DNA from: [Phialemoniopsis] sp. UDSM-2020 | Lineage: Eukaryota > Ascomycota > Sordariomycetes > Thyridiales > Thyridiaceae | Direction: 5' to 3' | Assembly: GCA_018873225.1 (NCBI GenBank) | Contig: JAEILZ010000001.1 | Span: forward strand, 6,014,001 to 6,078,000 | DNA: 64,000 nucleotides | Shown: positions 34,583-44,959 of the stretch, one piece after another | Position numbering within the stretch: the stretch's first letter is position 1 | Layout: every line of letters starts with the position of its first letter | Translations under genes and position numbers: made by a program | The notes under the pieces: generated by a model | What the model saw: the letters and a program-made list of their open reading frames with translations, nothing else | Databases searched by the model: none | Told to the model about the DNA's origin: nothing

Positions 34583-34972
34583 CTAGCCCAGAAGAATCTT
34601 TTCGTAGATGTCATCAGGGCCTAGAGGTCGCCACTGTCCGTGAGGAACAAGCCCAGCGGAGTTGGAAGCCATTCCTGACAATTTCGTGGTATTAGCTCCA
34701 TATATTCTGCACTGCTTCGACCATAGACTCGGGTCGTCGGTTCTGGACAACGCCATTACGGAGGAGTAATGTTCGATGTCAAAAGTGCACTCGACCTAGT
34801 CGTTCTCAACAACTACCAAGTTTGAGTTCCATCGAATGTCAGACTTGTCTTGGTCAAACTCTAATGTCTTTGCCCCAGATTGAATAATGACTGCTTCACT
34901 CTTGATAATCAGACTCGCCACCTTTGATGAGAGGGTGAGCTGATATTCCGTTTCTTTGGAGGTGTTCTGCAT
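34583..34972 (-). pseudogene. 129-codon reading frame broken by one TAG; family unknown
   Basis: On the minus strand, an ATG at 34972 opens a frame that runs to TAG at 34583-34585 and is interrupted once, by TAG at codon 59 (34796-34798). Both halves read like ordinary protein: before the stop YQLTLSSKVASLIIKSEAVI and KTLEFDQDKSDIRW; after it VECTFDIEHYSSVMALSRTD and VPHGQWRPLGPDDIYEKIL. I do not recognise the family. A 102-nt intron with weak signals (GTAGTT to CGAAG) could remove the stop in frame, so a functional spliced gene is possible. The alternatives are a one-base nonsense change or a sequence error. No signal peptide is seen. Confidence 0.5.
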
Positions 34973-35384
34973 GACTGATTGGCTGGTGGTTAGGCGAGAA
35001 GGCTGTTCCGGCTAAATAGGATCCTGGTCATAAAGCTCGAACCACCACACCATGCAAGACGGCCACCAAAGGCGGGAAAGATAACGTGACACTACGGTAG
35101 TATTTGAATTGGTCGTCTTATAGCAACGCCCGTACTTTATACCGATTCGAAGGCTTGATTGATACTACACAAGGGGACAAAACTTAGGCCTGCAATCTTG
35201 ATCTGGTATGCCTGCCATTACCCAGGTCAATGGTACGCTCCGAGTGGCACTCTTTCCCTTGTTGTACTAGTATGAAGACCTGAAACAATTCAGTGAACGA
35301 GAGTCCAAGCACTGGCAATGCGTCATGGGACAGGGTCTGAGCTGAAATCAATGATGTCGTCTAATGGCTCCTGTACCACAACTC
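34973..35384. other. Intergenic region
   Basis: 412 bp; nothing recognisable beyond likely 3' and promoter sequence. Confidence 0.4.
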
Positions 35385-36260
35385 CTACTCTAATTCTTCC
35401 TTGTCAGTCGCCAGCATCACCGACCGCATGACATCGTCCGACCACTTTGGGATATCTCTAAAGAAGTGGTTCTTGCCACTGATCTCAATAGTCTCGCCCC
35501 AGAAAAGCTGGCCCTCCTTTGCCTTGTCTAGCGGACCATCCACCCTCGTCTTCTCTGCCGGCGTGCTGTCCTTGCCGTCGACGAGCATCAACACAGCCTC
35601 AACAATCTTCTCGATGGGGCTGTAGAACTCGGGCGGGAAGTTCTCCCACTCCTTGTCGGACAGCAGGTTCGTCTTGACTGTGCCGGGGCAGATGGCGTTG
35701 GACCGGATGCCGTTCTGGCGGAAGCCCTTGGCGATGCTGCGCGAGAACATGATGACGGCCGACTTGGTGCCCGAGTACATGGGGCAGAACTTGCTGGGGT
35801 AGATCCCGCCGCAGCTTGCCGTCATCGCGATTGACTGCGTCAGCGAGTCGCGCAGCCCCTTCGGGGACTGACGGAAATAGTGCTGCGCGACGTATGCCGT
35901 CGACACGACTGCGTCAAAGTTGATCCTGAGCACGAGCCGGTTGGGCTCCGGCGGCGGTTCCAGGCCAGTGTCGTGGGCGGCGTAAAAGTTGTCGCGCTCT
36001 ACGATGCCGGCGTTGGCAAACACAAAATCGAGACGCTTGCTCGGTGCGAAGGCTGCCTTGAAAGCACCGGCTAGGGCGTCATAGTTGGTGATGTCGGCCT
36101 GGTGGAAGGTGGCGTTCGGCACAGAGGACGTGGCGGCCTTGCCGGCCTCGGCGTTGAGGTCAATGAGGTGCAGCTCCCATCCGCCGCGGGCAGCAAGAGC
36201 CTTGGCGACGGCCAGACCCATGCCGCTTGCGCCACCTGTGATTACTGCTGTTTTCGACAT
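35385..36260 (-). CDS. SDR oxidoreductase (15-hydroxyprostaglandin dehydrogenase-like)
   Basis: Single-exon, 291-residue NAD-type SDR. TGGASGMG cofactor motif with an Asp (LHLIDLN) at the end of the second strand favours NAD. FANAGIVE, catalytic Ser in MTASCGGIY, YSGTK, and AICPGTVKT are present. The C-terminal extension (WGETIEISGKNHFFRDIP) is longer than minimal SDRs and is shared with fungal relatives of 15-PGDH. It is soluble. Upstream is the promoter facing the cysteine-rich protein gene. Physiological substrate unknown. Confidence 0.9.
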   Translation of the reverse strand: MSKTAVITGGASGMGLAVAKALAARGGWELHLIDLNAEAGKAATSSVPNATFHQADITNYDALAGAFKAAFAPSKRLDFVFANAGIVERDNFYAAHDTGLEPPPEPNRLVLRINFDAVVSTAYVAQHYFRQSPKGLRDSLTQSIAMTASCGGIYPSKFCPMYSGTKSAVIMFSRSIAKGFRQNGIRSNAICPGTVKTNLLSDKEWENFPPEFYSPIEKIVEAVLMLVDGKDSTPAEKTRVDGPLDKAKEGQLFWGETIEISGKNHFFRDIPKWSDDVMRSVMLATDKEELE

Positions 36261-36723
36261 ATTTGACAGGTGTTTACGATTTTCTGAAGGATCATAAGTG
36301 CTGAAGGATGGCCGGCATCTAGCCTAGACAGGCATTGGCTTTATACACTAGATGGCGCTATCAGGGTGAGCTCGCTGGAACACGTTTTGCGGCGGCGCAG
36401 GAGGGACGAATAGACTACATGACCCTGCATGGAAAAGTTCCTGCGTGTAGCGCGTAGGTACAGCGTCGATGGGCTTGGGGGTTTGTGGGGAAGCGGAGCA
36501 GCTGGACGGTCTCAGATCCGGGGAGGGCTAATCTCCGGCACGGAAACGGTTTCCCGGAAGTACGGCGCTACTGAGCTGGAATACGTAGCCTATCACGAAC
36601 CGCGATCGTACTTCAATCCAGTCTGAACAGCACGCTCGAAGTAGCAAGGCAACATTTGTTACTCCTCTCAATTGTCTACCAGATGTTGTAACTGACACAA
36701 TTGTAGATCAGGGTCCGCCCGGT
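36261..36723. other. Intergenic region
   Basis: 463 bp between the SDR start and the end of the cysteine-rich protein gene; no gene supported. Confidence 0.4.
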
Positions 36724-37139
36724 TCAGGCGCCCTGTGCGAGTCTGCACAGAGGCCTGCCTCTCTCGAGCTGGTTGGGGTTGCAGGTCAACCTGCTATCTT
36801 CGATGCAAGTCAACTGCGCGCCACCTGTGATGCAGACGTTGTTAGCGGCCACTCATCATATTCGCCTGCCATTGATGACTCACAATTGTTGACAGAGGCA
36901 GGCACGCAGCGTCCCGACTGGCCGTTGACGTTGCAGACGTCTTGCTTCAGGCTGGTCGCTGCGACACAGCATGCGCCAGTAGGCACGGGTCGGCCATTAT
37001 TGGCACCGGCGTTGTTGTTTTGGCGAGTGTCGAGAACGAGGCTGTCCCGACGGAGGCCGGCAACACCTTCGACGTCCACCGTGGAGGCGCTGGCCAGAGC
37101 GGCGAAGGCGAAGAGGATGGCGGTGAATGTGGTCTTCAT
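36724..37139 (-). CDS. Small secreted cysteine-rich protein (effector-like candidate)
   Basis: Two exons (36884-37139 and 36724-36824; intron 59 nt) give 118 residues. The signal peptide MKTTFTAILFAFAALASA is clear. The mature part has eight cysteines: an adjacent CC pair (GACCVAATS), then QDVC, GRC, NNC, LTC, LTC and PLC. All eight are even in number and fit four disulfides; the junction codon recreates Cys (T|GT). The pattern is not the hydrophobin one, which has two CC pairs. The gene has a strong-looking promoter (TATAAATA at 37323-37330 on the coding strand) and a CT-rich leader with a duplicated 12-base word. Role unknown; secretion is the only supported claim. Confidence 0.85.
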
Positions 37140-37322
37140 GTTGAGGGCGAGTCAGACAATGGCAATGATCTCTTCTAGAGATACACTTCTAGAGATAGAG
37201 AATTGTGAGATGAAAGACAAAACTCCGACCGGCGGCTGGAAGATAAGAGTTGAAGTGAATGAACAGTCGAAGAAAAATGAGAGTGCAGGAGACAAGTGGC
37301 TAAGAAATGGACCTTTCGCACC

Positions 37323-37330
37323 TATTTATA
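37323..37330 (-). promoter_or_regulatory. TATA box of the cysteine-rich protein gene
   Basis: TATAAATA on the minus strand, about 185 bp before the start codon, followed by a pyrimidine-rich leader. This is a good core-promoter match for a highly expressed fungal gene. Confidence 0.55.
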
Positions 37331-37815
37331 CTCCACTAGTCGAGTGCAACCATCGTGAGTTTCATCAGTAGGGCGCTTCGTCTGAAATCCTCCCGTATCG
37401 TACTCCATTGTCAGACGATGCCAAGCTGTCAAAGGCTTGCTGACCCACAGATCGCTGAGACGTGCAGGATCCACGGAAAGGGTCTTGTTGACGCGCATCC
37501 AGGTTTGCGGGTGGCTATGCTGATCTGGAGACCGGAGAATTAATCTGGTAGCGATTACTATTTCCAGCATGGCGCGACGTCTGAAGTCCTTCCAGACGGT
37601 CATGCACATCGTCTGGAACTGAAACTGTCGTCAACCCCTGCTCGCTGCAACGCTGAAGCGAGGCAAGTGGAGCCGAGCCAACAACACCTGAGACGAGAGG
37701 GCTCCATGTAATGAGTGAGAGATTCAACAGAGTCCCTTTTGCTCTGCAGAGCACAAACCCTTGTTTCTATTTGAGATAGACTAATACCTCTATTGTCGTT
37801 TAGCACTAATGACCC
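37331..37815. other. Intergenic region
   Basis: About 485 bp upstream of the cysteine-rich protein promoter and downstream of the next SDR; no gene seen. Confidence 0.4.
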
Positions 37816-38806
37816 CTATTGCGCGGTGTAACCCCCATCTACTGGCAGGCAAACCCCAGTTATCCATCTCGCCTCCGGACTGGCCAAAAAGATTGCAGCA
37901 CCGACCAAGTCCTGTGGCGACCCGATACCATGCAATGGATGACGAGATTTGATTTCGTCGTAGTCATTGAACTTTATCGTGTTCACGAAGATTGCAGTGT
38001 TCGTATCTGTCAAGTCTGTCAGCACAGTGAAACCGTCTGCAGGTGTAAGAGAGCTCGTAGGAAACTCACAGCCCGGGCAAATAGAATTGCAGTGAATCCC
38101 TGCGTCGGCGTAGTCTATAGCAACCTGACGTGTCAAGTTGGCGACCGCACCTTTGGACGCAGCGTAGGAAGCTAGACCAATTAGCAAGATGTTGTAGAGT
38201 TAAATCCAAGCGACATACAATTGTGCTTTCCACCAATCAACCCAAATATGGATGACATATTGATGATCCAACCTCTGTCCCCGGAGGGAGGAATGTCTTG
38301 TTTGAGCATCTGCGCGATTGCGTACTTGGAACCCAGGAAGACGGACTTGACATTGACCGCCATGGTAGTATCCCATCGTTCCTCCGACGTATCATGGATC
38401 TTCTGTGGCGGTTGACCAGCTTCGAGAGAGATGCCGGCATTGTTTACCAAACTTTACTAATGTTAGCAGGACACTGTCTTTGGAGGCAGAATCGTCCTTG
38501 AACTTACATGTCAAGTCGCCCAAACCGAACTACCGTTTGCTCGACCAAGGCTTGAACATCAGTAGCGACTGTCATGTCTGCTCTAATGAACATACTTGTC
38601 CCGCCGCTCTTCTTGATAAGATCGTCGGTATTGACTTCGAGCTCTATATCAACGTCATGACGAGCCGAGGCTTGCAAGTCAGTGCACACGACAACGGCTC
38701 CTTCTTGTGCGTAAGTCAGAGCAATAGCTCTACCAAGTCCTGAGGATGATCCTGTCACGATCGCCACCTTCCCCAGGAGTCTCTGTGAGCAAGGAGATGT
38801 AGCCAT
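37816..38806 (-). CDS. SDR oxidoreductase
   Basis: NAD(P)-dependent SDR of about 265 residues in four exons. TGSSSGLG cofactor motif, a following CTDLQ (Asp, suggesting NAD), NNAGISLEAG, INMSSIFGLIGG with the catalytic Ser, YAASKG, ICPG and the C-terminal GVCLPVDGGYTAQ. Three introns (near 38444-38499, 38168-38218 and 37996-38070) have normal splice ends and join in phase. The Met start at 38806 (MATSPCSQRLLGK) is preferred; the frame opens further upstream only with a TTG. It lies beside the regulator/monooxygenase pair and may belong to the same small pathway (inference). Confidence 0.88.
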
Positions 38807-39165
38807 AGCAGCGTTCAAGACTGACGGCAATATGACTTGCTTGTTCTTGGGGTCGAGATAGTATGTTATTTCGCATGTCGAGGGTGTCAAGCCAAAGGGT
38901 CACTAAAATGGATTTGATTTACTGTTTGATGAAGAGATCTATTGGCATGCATTGTAAGTTGGACCGCTGAATAATCGCATAGTAAGAATATTCCCCTTGA
39001 GAGACGAAGTTATCAGTTCATGGCAGTCTAGCCGAGATGGCAGACTAGGCGTTGTTGACTATTTAGGCAAGTCTTCCGAGGCTGACAATGCGCTGCTGAG
39101 ACTGGTCATTGCACAAGGTCCACTTACAATTCCAATTGCCGAGATATTTGCGTAATTCTTGTTCA
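38807..39165. other. Intergenic region
   Basis: 359 bp between two minus-strand genes; holds the SDR promoter. Nothing else noted. Confidence 0.4.
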
Positions 39166-41276
39166 TCACTCTTCTAGCTGGTGATCAGCATGGTTGTCTG
39201 TTCCACCCCTTGCCCACTCTTGCACCAGCTTTCGTACATGGTATTTGGTAGTCCACCCTAGATCATTCTCAATATTCGACAACAGTTCCAAAATCGTAGC
39301 CTGTTCCCTCTCACCCTCCAAGACTTGACCAGCTACAAAGAGTGCTTGCACCGAGTTGACCCGAACAGCATCAGTCGGGTCTGCTAAGCTGATGTTACAT
39401 ATCTCTCTGGCATGTAATTCGGCCTCGACAACCGCTCTTCGGTATGACTTGAGGCGAGCGCAGACCGTTGATCTCAGAGCCGTAGACTCGTGTGGCTCGT
39501 TCACTAGTAGCAATATCTTGGCCTGATGGTAACTCTGCATTGCTGCGGCGCACAGAGGTAGATCATACCATACCTGTTCGAAGGGTCCTTGCATCGGACT
39601 GGCCTGTGGCCCTTGCGAAAAAGGAGGCTGCTTTGTGCGAGCCGATGGAGTGAACGTTTGGGGTAACGTGATGTACCATTCATCCAGTTCACTCATGAGT
39701 GTCTTCCATCTAAAGAGCAGGTGCTTTTGGGACAGCCCAATCGGCAGATGATCGGCAAACAGCGGCAGATCGCCACCGAGTTCCACCTTGTCCCCGGCCG
39801 TCAGATGATTGGCAATCTTTCCGAGAAGCCACGTCAACTCATTGCTCTTCGTGTCTTCAACATTGGCGGAAGACTGCGCAGCCATAAGGTGTTGTGAAGG
39901 GAATGACAAAACCCCTAAATGAGCAGCCATAACTCCGGCACTGTGCCACAATCGACTGTCGGCTGGATCAAGCCGTGTGGGTGTCTCGCTGATGACTGGA
40001 CCTCTATTAGTCACGAGGGAAACGAAGACCCATGGCAAGCAATCTTACAGGCACAGAGCAAGTCTTGTCTCGCAAGACTCCAGAACACCGGTCCTGTGAT
40101 GGTGGAACTCGGTAGCACGATCTCTGGGGGCGAGTTGCTCTCCTGGTTGAACTAGGCAAGGCACTCAAATGTGCCCTCCAGGCAGTGCCCGGCGCGTCCA
40201 TGAGCTCATAGGTGCATAATATTGCGACCGCCGCAAAAGTCTCCTCTCGCTCAGACTGGTCATGCTGAAATTGGCTAGAAGTGATGGACTTTTTCAGTAG
40301 GCCAAGAGCCCGGTCGTAGTAGCGGATCGAATAATATCGCCAATCCTGGCCATTATTGAGACCTTTTGAGAAAGGGCTCGATGTCAAGAAGGGCCTTTGA
40401 ATGCATTTGCATGCTAGCGAGCAATACTGCAAATGTTTGGCAGCTAGAGCGCATACAGCGGACTTCAATAGGGGCTTTGTAACAGCCATCACCGGTACCT
40501 TGGACGAAAAGAACGCCGTTGTATCAAAAAGATCCATCCTTCCTTGCTATTAGTGTTGATCGGTATTAGTTGGGATAGTTACTTACCATTGCCCTGGACC
40601 GTGTTTGAAGTGCTGTACCAGGCGCACACCAAGTACTCTAAGATAATCATTGTCGCTCTCAGTGTCTGAAGATCCCGGCAATGGTGACCGAACATCAGTA
40701 GAACTTGGAGCATCGATTTGATAATCTGTGTTCAGGTCCAGGGAAGATTCAGTCGGAGGGATATGCGATGGATCATCAGGAGCTATTGATGCTGGTTCAG
40801 ATGGTGACGTAGTCGCATGCACGTCTGGCACATTCTGGTTTGATATGGAAGCATCTGGTTCGTCTGAATCGTCAGACACGTAGGGATCATCTACGTGAAC
40901 GAAAGTAACTAGTTTCTCTGGTCAGCAGGCAGGGGCAGAGGGAGGACGTTTCTGTCTAGCCGCGACGTACGTTTTGACGGAATGGCCACCCATGTTGGGT
41001 GGTCATGGGCGGCCCCTGACCGAGTACCGTGCTCATCTAGCTCTGGCTCTGCAGTGGAGAAAACACCGGAATTACGAAATATGGATGGTTCCGGATAGTT
41101 ACAGTCCCGGTTTGACTTCTTGCAATGAGCACATATTGGTTTCGCTTCGTCGCACTTCAACTTGCGCCCCCGGCAGCTCAGACTGTGGAGCAGGAGTTAG
41201 CGATTGCATCATTGAGAGCTGAAGATACTGTATACCAGCCGGTCCGTGAGCGCGGAACGCGTTTGGGCGACGCCAT
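39166..41276 (-). CDS. Zn(II)2Cys6 regulator with a broken reading frame
   Basis: Regulator of about 630 residues in five exons (41236-41276, 40971-41182, 40587-40908, 40049-40538, 39166-39995). Splicing joins TG|T to form the cluster CLSCRGRKLKC, then CAHCKKSNRDC. The second half matches the fungal DUF3468-like group (YELMDAPGTAWRAHLSALP, FNQESNSPP, GPVFWSLARQDLLCAF). Between LSALP and FNQES, at about 40152-40157, the frame jumps by one base: one nucleotide appears missing, and every other junction is in phase only if it is restored. A 77-nt intron with a poor GTCGCA donor could bridge it but would delete the conserved segment. So this is a pseudogene, a strain-specific loss, or a sequence error. 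It is divergent from an intact monooxygenase. Confidence 0.8.
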
Positions 41277-41716
41277 GTTTCGCCGCTCCTCGACAGAAGA
41301 CAAAGCGGGCCGAGAAGAGGGAGTATGTGCTGTCTGTCAAATGTTCATCAGGGAGGGTGGTCGGCAAGATTGCCGTTTTCATTCACCCGTCAAATGTTTA
41401 GATTAGTGGATCCCCTACAAAGCAAGGACAATTCGCCCCCTGAGCTATCAAACTGGGTTAGATTGCCGAAGCTTGATCAAAGGTAGCAAAGTATCCGATT
41501 GGCTGTGGCCCACATTTGTGTCGGCTCGGTTGCCCCTCTTAACCTTGACCACAGCGCTGTCGATAATTGGGAGAGACCACGACGCCTTGTATTGCATCCC
41601 AGTATAAATGTAGCTAATGGAAACAAAATGCATCATTGCTTGCAAATTCTATCTTTGATCTCTTTTCACAAGGTTATGTTGACGCGTGCAAGGGATCACG
41701 CAGAAATCAAGTCAGT
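41277..41716. promoter_or_regulatory. Divergent promoter, regulator/BVMO
   Basis: 440 bp between divergent genes. A perfect CGGCAA-GA-TTGCCG palindrome (CGG-N8-CCG) lies at 41362-41375, about 90 bp from the regulator start. Confidence 0.45.
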
Positions 41717-43546
41717 ATGGCTAGTGATCCAACTGTTATCATTATTGGTGCTGGAATGTCAGGAATGGCTCTAGGTATCCAGCTGATACGTCAATACGGT
41801 TTGCGCGACTTCAAAATATTCGAGAAGACGAAGCATGTTTCCGGAACATGGGCTGTCAATTCTTACCCAGGATGTGGATGCGATGTCAGTAAACTGCAAA
41901 TTGATCAGTAGAACACCGACTAACTGCCACATGCATGATTAGGTTCCTTCTCATTTCTACTCATATTCCTTCGCGCTGAACCCGGACTGGTCACGGAAAT
42001 TCGCCATGCAGCCGGAGATCAATGAGTATTTTGAGGATGTGGCGAAGGATTATGAACTTCATCGACACATACGATTCGAAACTGTCGTACTCTCAGCTAC
42101 ATGGGACGAGGATGCGGGTCTCTGGGAAGTTGTCGTACAGGATTGTGTGACAAAGTGTACGAGTACACACCACTGCAAACTACTCATCTCAGCTGTCGGC
42201 GCTCTCTCAGTACCCAAAAAATGCGATATTCCTGGAGCATCGGCATTCAGGGGCCGGATGTTCCACACTGCAGCCTGGGATCATTCGTTCGATTGGAGTG
42301 GCAAAGACGTCGTCATGATAGGTATGTCCATAACCTATCCTATCCTCTATTTTCTTGACTGATTTGTGACAGGCAATGGGTGTAGTGCAACCCAAGCCAT
42401 GCCTGTCATGAGTAATGGGAAAGGGGCCGTAAGGAAGATCACCCAGTTTGCAAGGCAGGCACACTGGCTAGCCGAGCGGCCGAACCCTGAATATTCGAGG
42501 CTTGTCAGGTCGCTGATGAGATGGGTACCATTCGCGATGCGGTTCTATCGTGCCATTCTATACATGAGAAAGGAGAACGACTTCCGTGGTTTTGATACCG
42601 TTTCAGGGGCTCCTATCCGCAAGTCTTGGACGGAAGATGCCACAAACTACATCCGGCGCAATGCACCCGCCAAATATGTGGACTTCTTGGTTCCCAAGAC
42701 CGAGATCGGCTGTAAACGACGGGTGAATGATACGGACTATCTTGCGTGCCTACACCGGGACAACGTCGAACTCATTTACGACGATCCTATCACGACAATC
42801 GAATTAACTGGAGTTCGGACACGTTCCGGCAAGCTTATATCTGCGGACGCCATTGTCTTGGCTCAAGGTTTCGAAACCCAGAAACCTCTAAGCCCTATGG
42901 TTATTACAGGGAAACATGGGGATTCCATTGACGATCATGTAGGTCTTTGTTTCCGTACTGGCGTAATTGTAGGTCTTGCCGCTCATTAACAACTTTCTGC
43001 TAGTGGAGCAAGGTCAGCTCTGGAGCTGCATCGTCATACTTCGGCACATGTCTTTCAGGATTTCCCAACTTCTTCATCATGATGGGCCCGAACACGCTGA
43101 GCGGCCATTTATCAGTGATCTATACGACCGAGTGTCAGGTCAACTTCACACTGCGAGCCATCAAACCGATTTTACAAGCTGTGGGAGCTATCAGACCAGC
43201 AATGCCGTTCATTTGCCCCGCTATGGACATTATCGAGGTCACGCCCGAAGCCGAGATCAGGGACATTGAAGAAACGCAGAGGAAAGCCAGAGCCTTGGTC
43301 TGGGCGACAGGTTGTTCATCTTGGTTTATAGATCCAGCTACGGGCCGAAACTCTGTCATGTTCCCGGATTGGCAGTACAAATTCTGGCTTCGAAGCCTAG
43401 TTGTGCCGTGGAAGGATTTTAACATAAGGCGGTCGAGGTGTTTCAAACCCAGGAGGCTGGGTGCAGTTGGGGTGTTGACTTGGACTACAAAGTTGGCTAT
43501 CGGCTTACTGGTCGTATCTGTTCTCTTACAGTACGTCAAGGTGTAA
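41717..43546 (+). CDS. Flavin-dependent Baeyer-Villiger-type monooxygenase
   Basis: FAD/NADPH enzyme that inserts oxygen next to ketones or oxidises related substrates. Four exons (41717-41884, 41943-42321, 42373-42938, 43004-43546) give 551 residues. FAD site GAGMSGMALG at the N-terminus, the BVMO-type fingerprint FRGRMFHTAAWD (FxGxxxHxxxW-D), and the NADPH site GNGCSATQ, which is recreated by splicing at G|GC. The late PNFFIMMGPNT segment is also typical. The C-terminus has a hydrophobic helix (KLAIGLLVVSVLLQ) that may anchor it to a membrane. The gene is intact, unlike its divergent regulator. Substrate unknown. Confidence 0.9.
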
Positions 43547-43917
43547 TTAGGTATCTTGTATCCATTCTCGAATGCAAGCTGTGATTGCTTGCACACCAAG
43601 ATGTGACATTGATGCGCTCAAGTCACTGTTTGGCAACTGCAAATGCCCAATAGCGGCGCGTGGCGGGGTTGCTGACGGGCTGTCTTGGCAGGCAAGGCGC
43701 ACTGAGGCGATGCACTAATGGACCGAAAACCACCACGTTATCGCCATAAGCTGAATGGGGCAGTGCTTTGGATGTGACGACCAAACACTGCTGCTGCCTT
43801 CTTGATTCTCCCATGTCGAACAAAGTCTCTCCTTGAACATTCTCCCTTCTCTTCAGTTCACCAATTTAACGCATAGCTTTCTGTACACACCCTACAGACC
43901 CAGCTAGTCAAATAATC
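43547..43917. other. Intergenic region
   Basis: 371 bp; likely 3' UTR of the monooxygenase and promoter of the next gene. No gene seen. Confidence 0.4.
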
Positions 43918-44769
43918 ATGGGCTTCCTATCCCACTCAGGCGCCGACCCGACCAAGGCCCCGGCGCCACCGCCGGACAAGGCACCACCTCCATCGTTTGA
44001 AGAGTCGCAGGGCGCCGCCGCGGCTGCTGCTGCCGCCGCCTCGAGCTCGTCGTCGTCGCAGCCCATCTTCCAGACGCGCTTCGCCTGCGTGTCGCTCAAC
44101 ATGAGCGACCGCATCCGCTTCTTCAACTTTGGCGCCGATGACGTCAGCGCCATGCGCCAGGTCGTCCAGTCGGCCTGGGCCCGGGGAGTCCAGGACTTCC
44201 GCCGCTACGGCTCCGCCCACGAGATCAAGTGCCACGGCCGGCCCTGGAGCATGTCCACGGGCAAGGACGAGTCGCGCCGCCTCATGCGCCGCATGCTCGA
44301 GGCCCTCTTCGACCGCGGCTGGGTCCTGCAGTCCTCGGTCGACCTGTCCAAGTCCGAGTACGACAAGGACTCGCTCATCTTCCGCCACCAGCACCCGCCG
44401 CCGCCCCCCTGCGACTGGATGACGATTTCCTTCACGGGGAGCGACCGCATCAAGATCGCCAGCCCGCCGCCGCCCGAGATCTGCAACGCCATCATCCAGG
44501 CTTTCGGGCGATCAGTCGTGTCCCGCTCCGAGAGGACGCCCCCCTACTTCGAGGTCAAGTTCCACGGCCGGCCCTGGTACGCTAGCGGCACCGAGGCCGT
44601 CACCGGCCGTGTGATTTTGCTGCAGCTGCTCGAGACGCTCGAGCGATTTGGGTACAGCCTCTACGCCAGCATCGACCAGAAGGACAGCACGGACTCTAGG
44701 GAGGCGGATGAGCTGTATATGCAGAGAGTCAAGGGCTGGGTGCCCGGGATGCCAGTATGGCATCGGTAG
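43918..44769 (+). CDS. Conserved fungal protein with a tandem-duplicated unknown domain
   Basis: Single exon, 283 residues. The first ~50 residues are low complexity (Pro-rich, Ala run, Ser run). Two copies of one domain follow, about residues 50-160 and 160-270. Matching landmarks: SDRIRFFNFG with SDRIKIAS; EIKCHGRPW with EVKFHGRPW; STGKDESRRLM with SGTEAVTGRVI; MLEALFDRGWVLQSSVD with LLETLERFGYSLYASID. No signal peptide or membrane helix. I do not recognise the family, though such proteins occur across filamentous fungi. GC-rich coding with clean ends. Confidence 0.8.
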   Translation: MGFLSHSGADPTKAPAPPPDKAPPPSFEESQGAAAAAAAAASSSSSSQPIFQTRFACVSLNMSDRIRFFNFGADDVSAMRQVVQSAWARGVQDFRRYGSAHEIKCHGRPWSMSTGKDESRRLMRRMLEALFDRGWVLQSSVDLSKSEYDKDSLIFRHQHPPPPPCDWMTISFTGSDRIKIASPPPPEICNAIIQAFGRSVVSRSERTPPYFEVKFHGRPWYASGTEAVTGRVILLQLLETLERFGYSLYASIDQKDSTDSREADELYMQRVKGWVPGMPVWHR

Positions 44770-44959
44770 AGGGTTGAGCATGTACTCGGAGGTTTGCAGT
44801 CCCCGGCATGGTATGAGCAGCACGCGAGCAAAGCTTTGAAGCAGAGACGGGACTACTGAACGTTACGAACTGGGACCAAGCCTCCGGGAGTCTCCCATAT
44901 ATAACGACGTATTGATATGTTTATGTTTTAGTATAATAGATTTTCCTTAACCTTATGGA

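Noticed and set aside
36724..37139. Hydrophobin identity for the cysteine-rich protein
   Set aside because: Eight Cys are present, but there is only one adjacent CC pair and the order does not follow the hydrophobin pattern.
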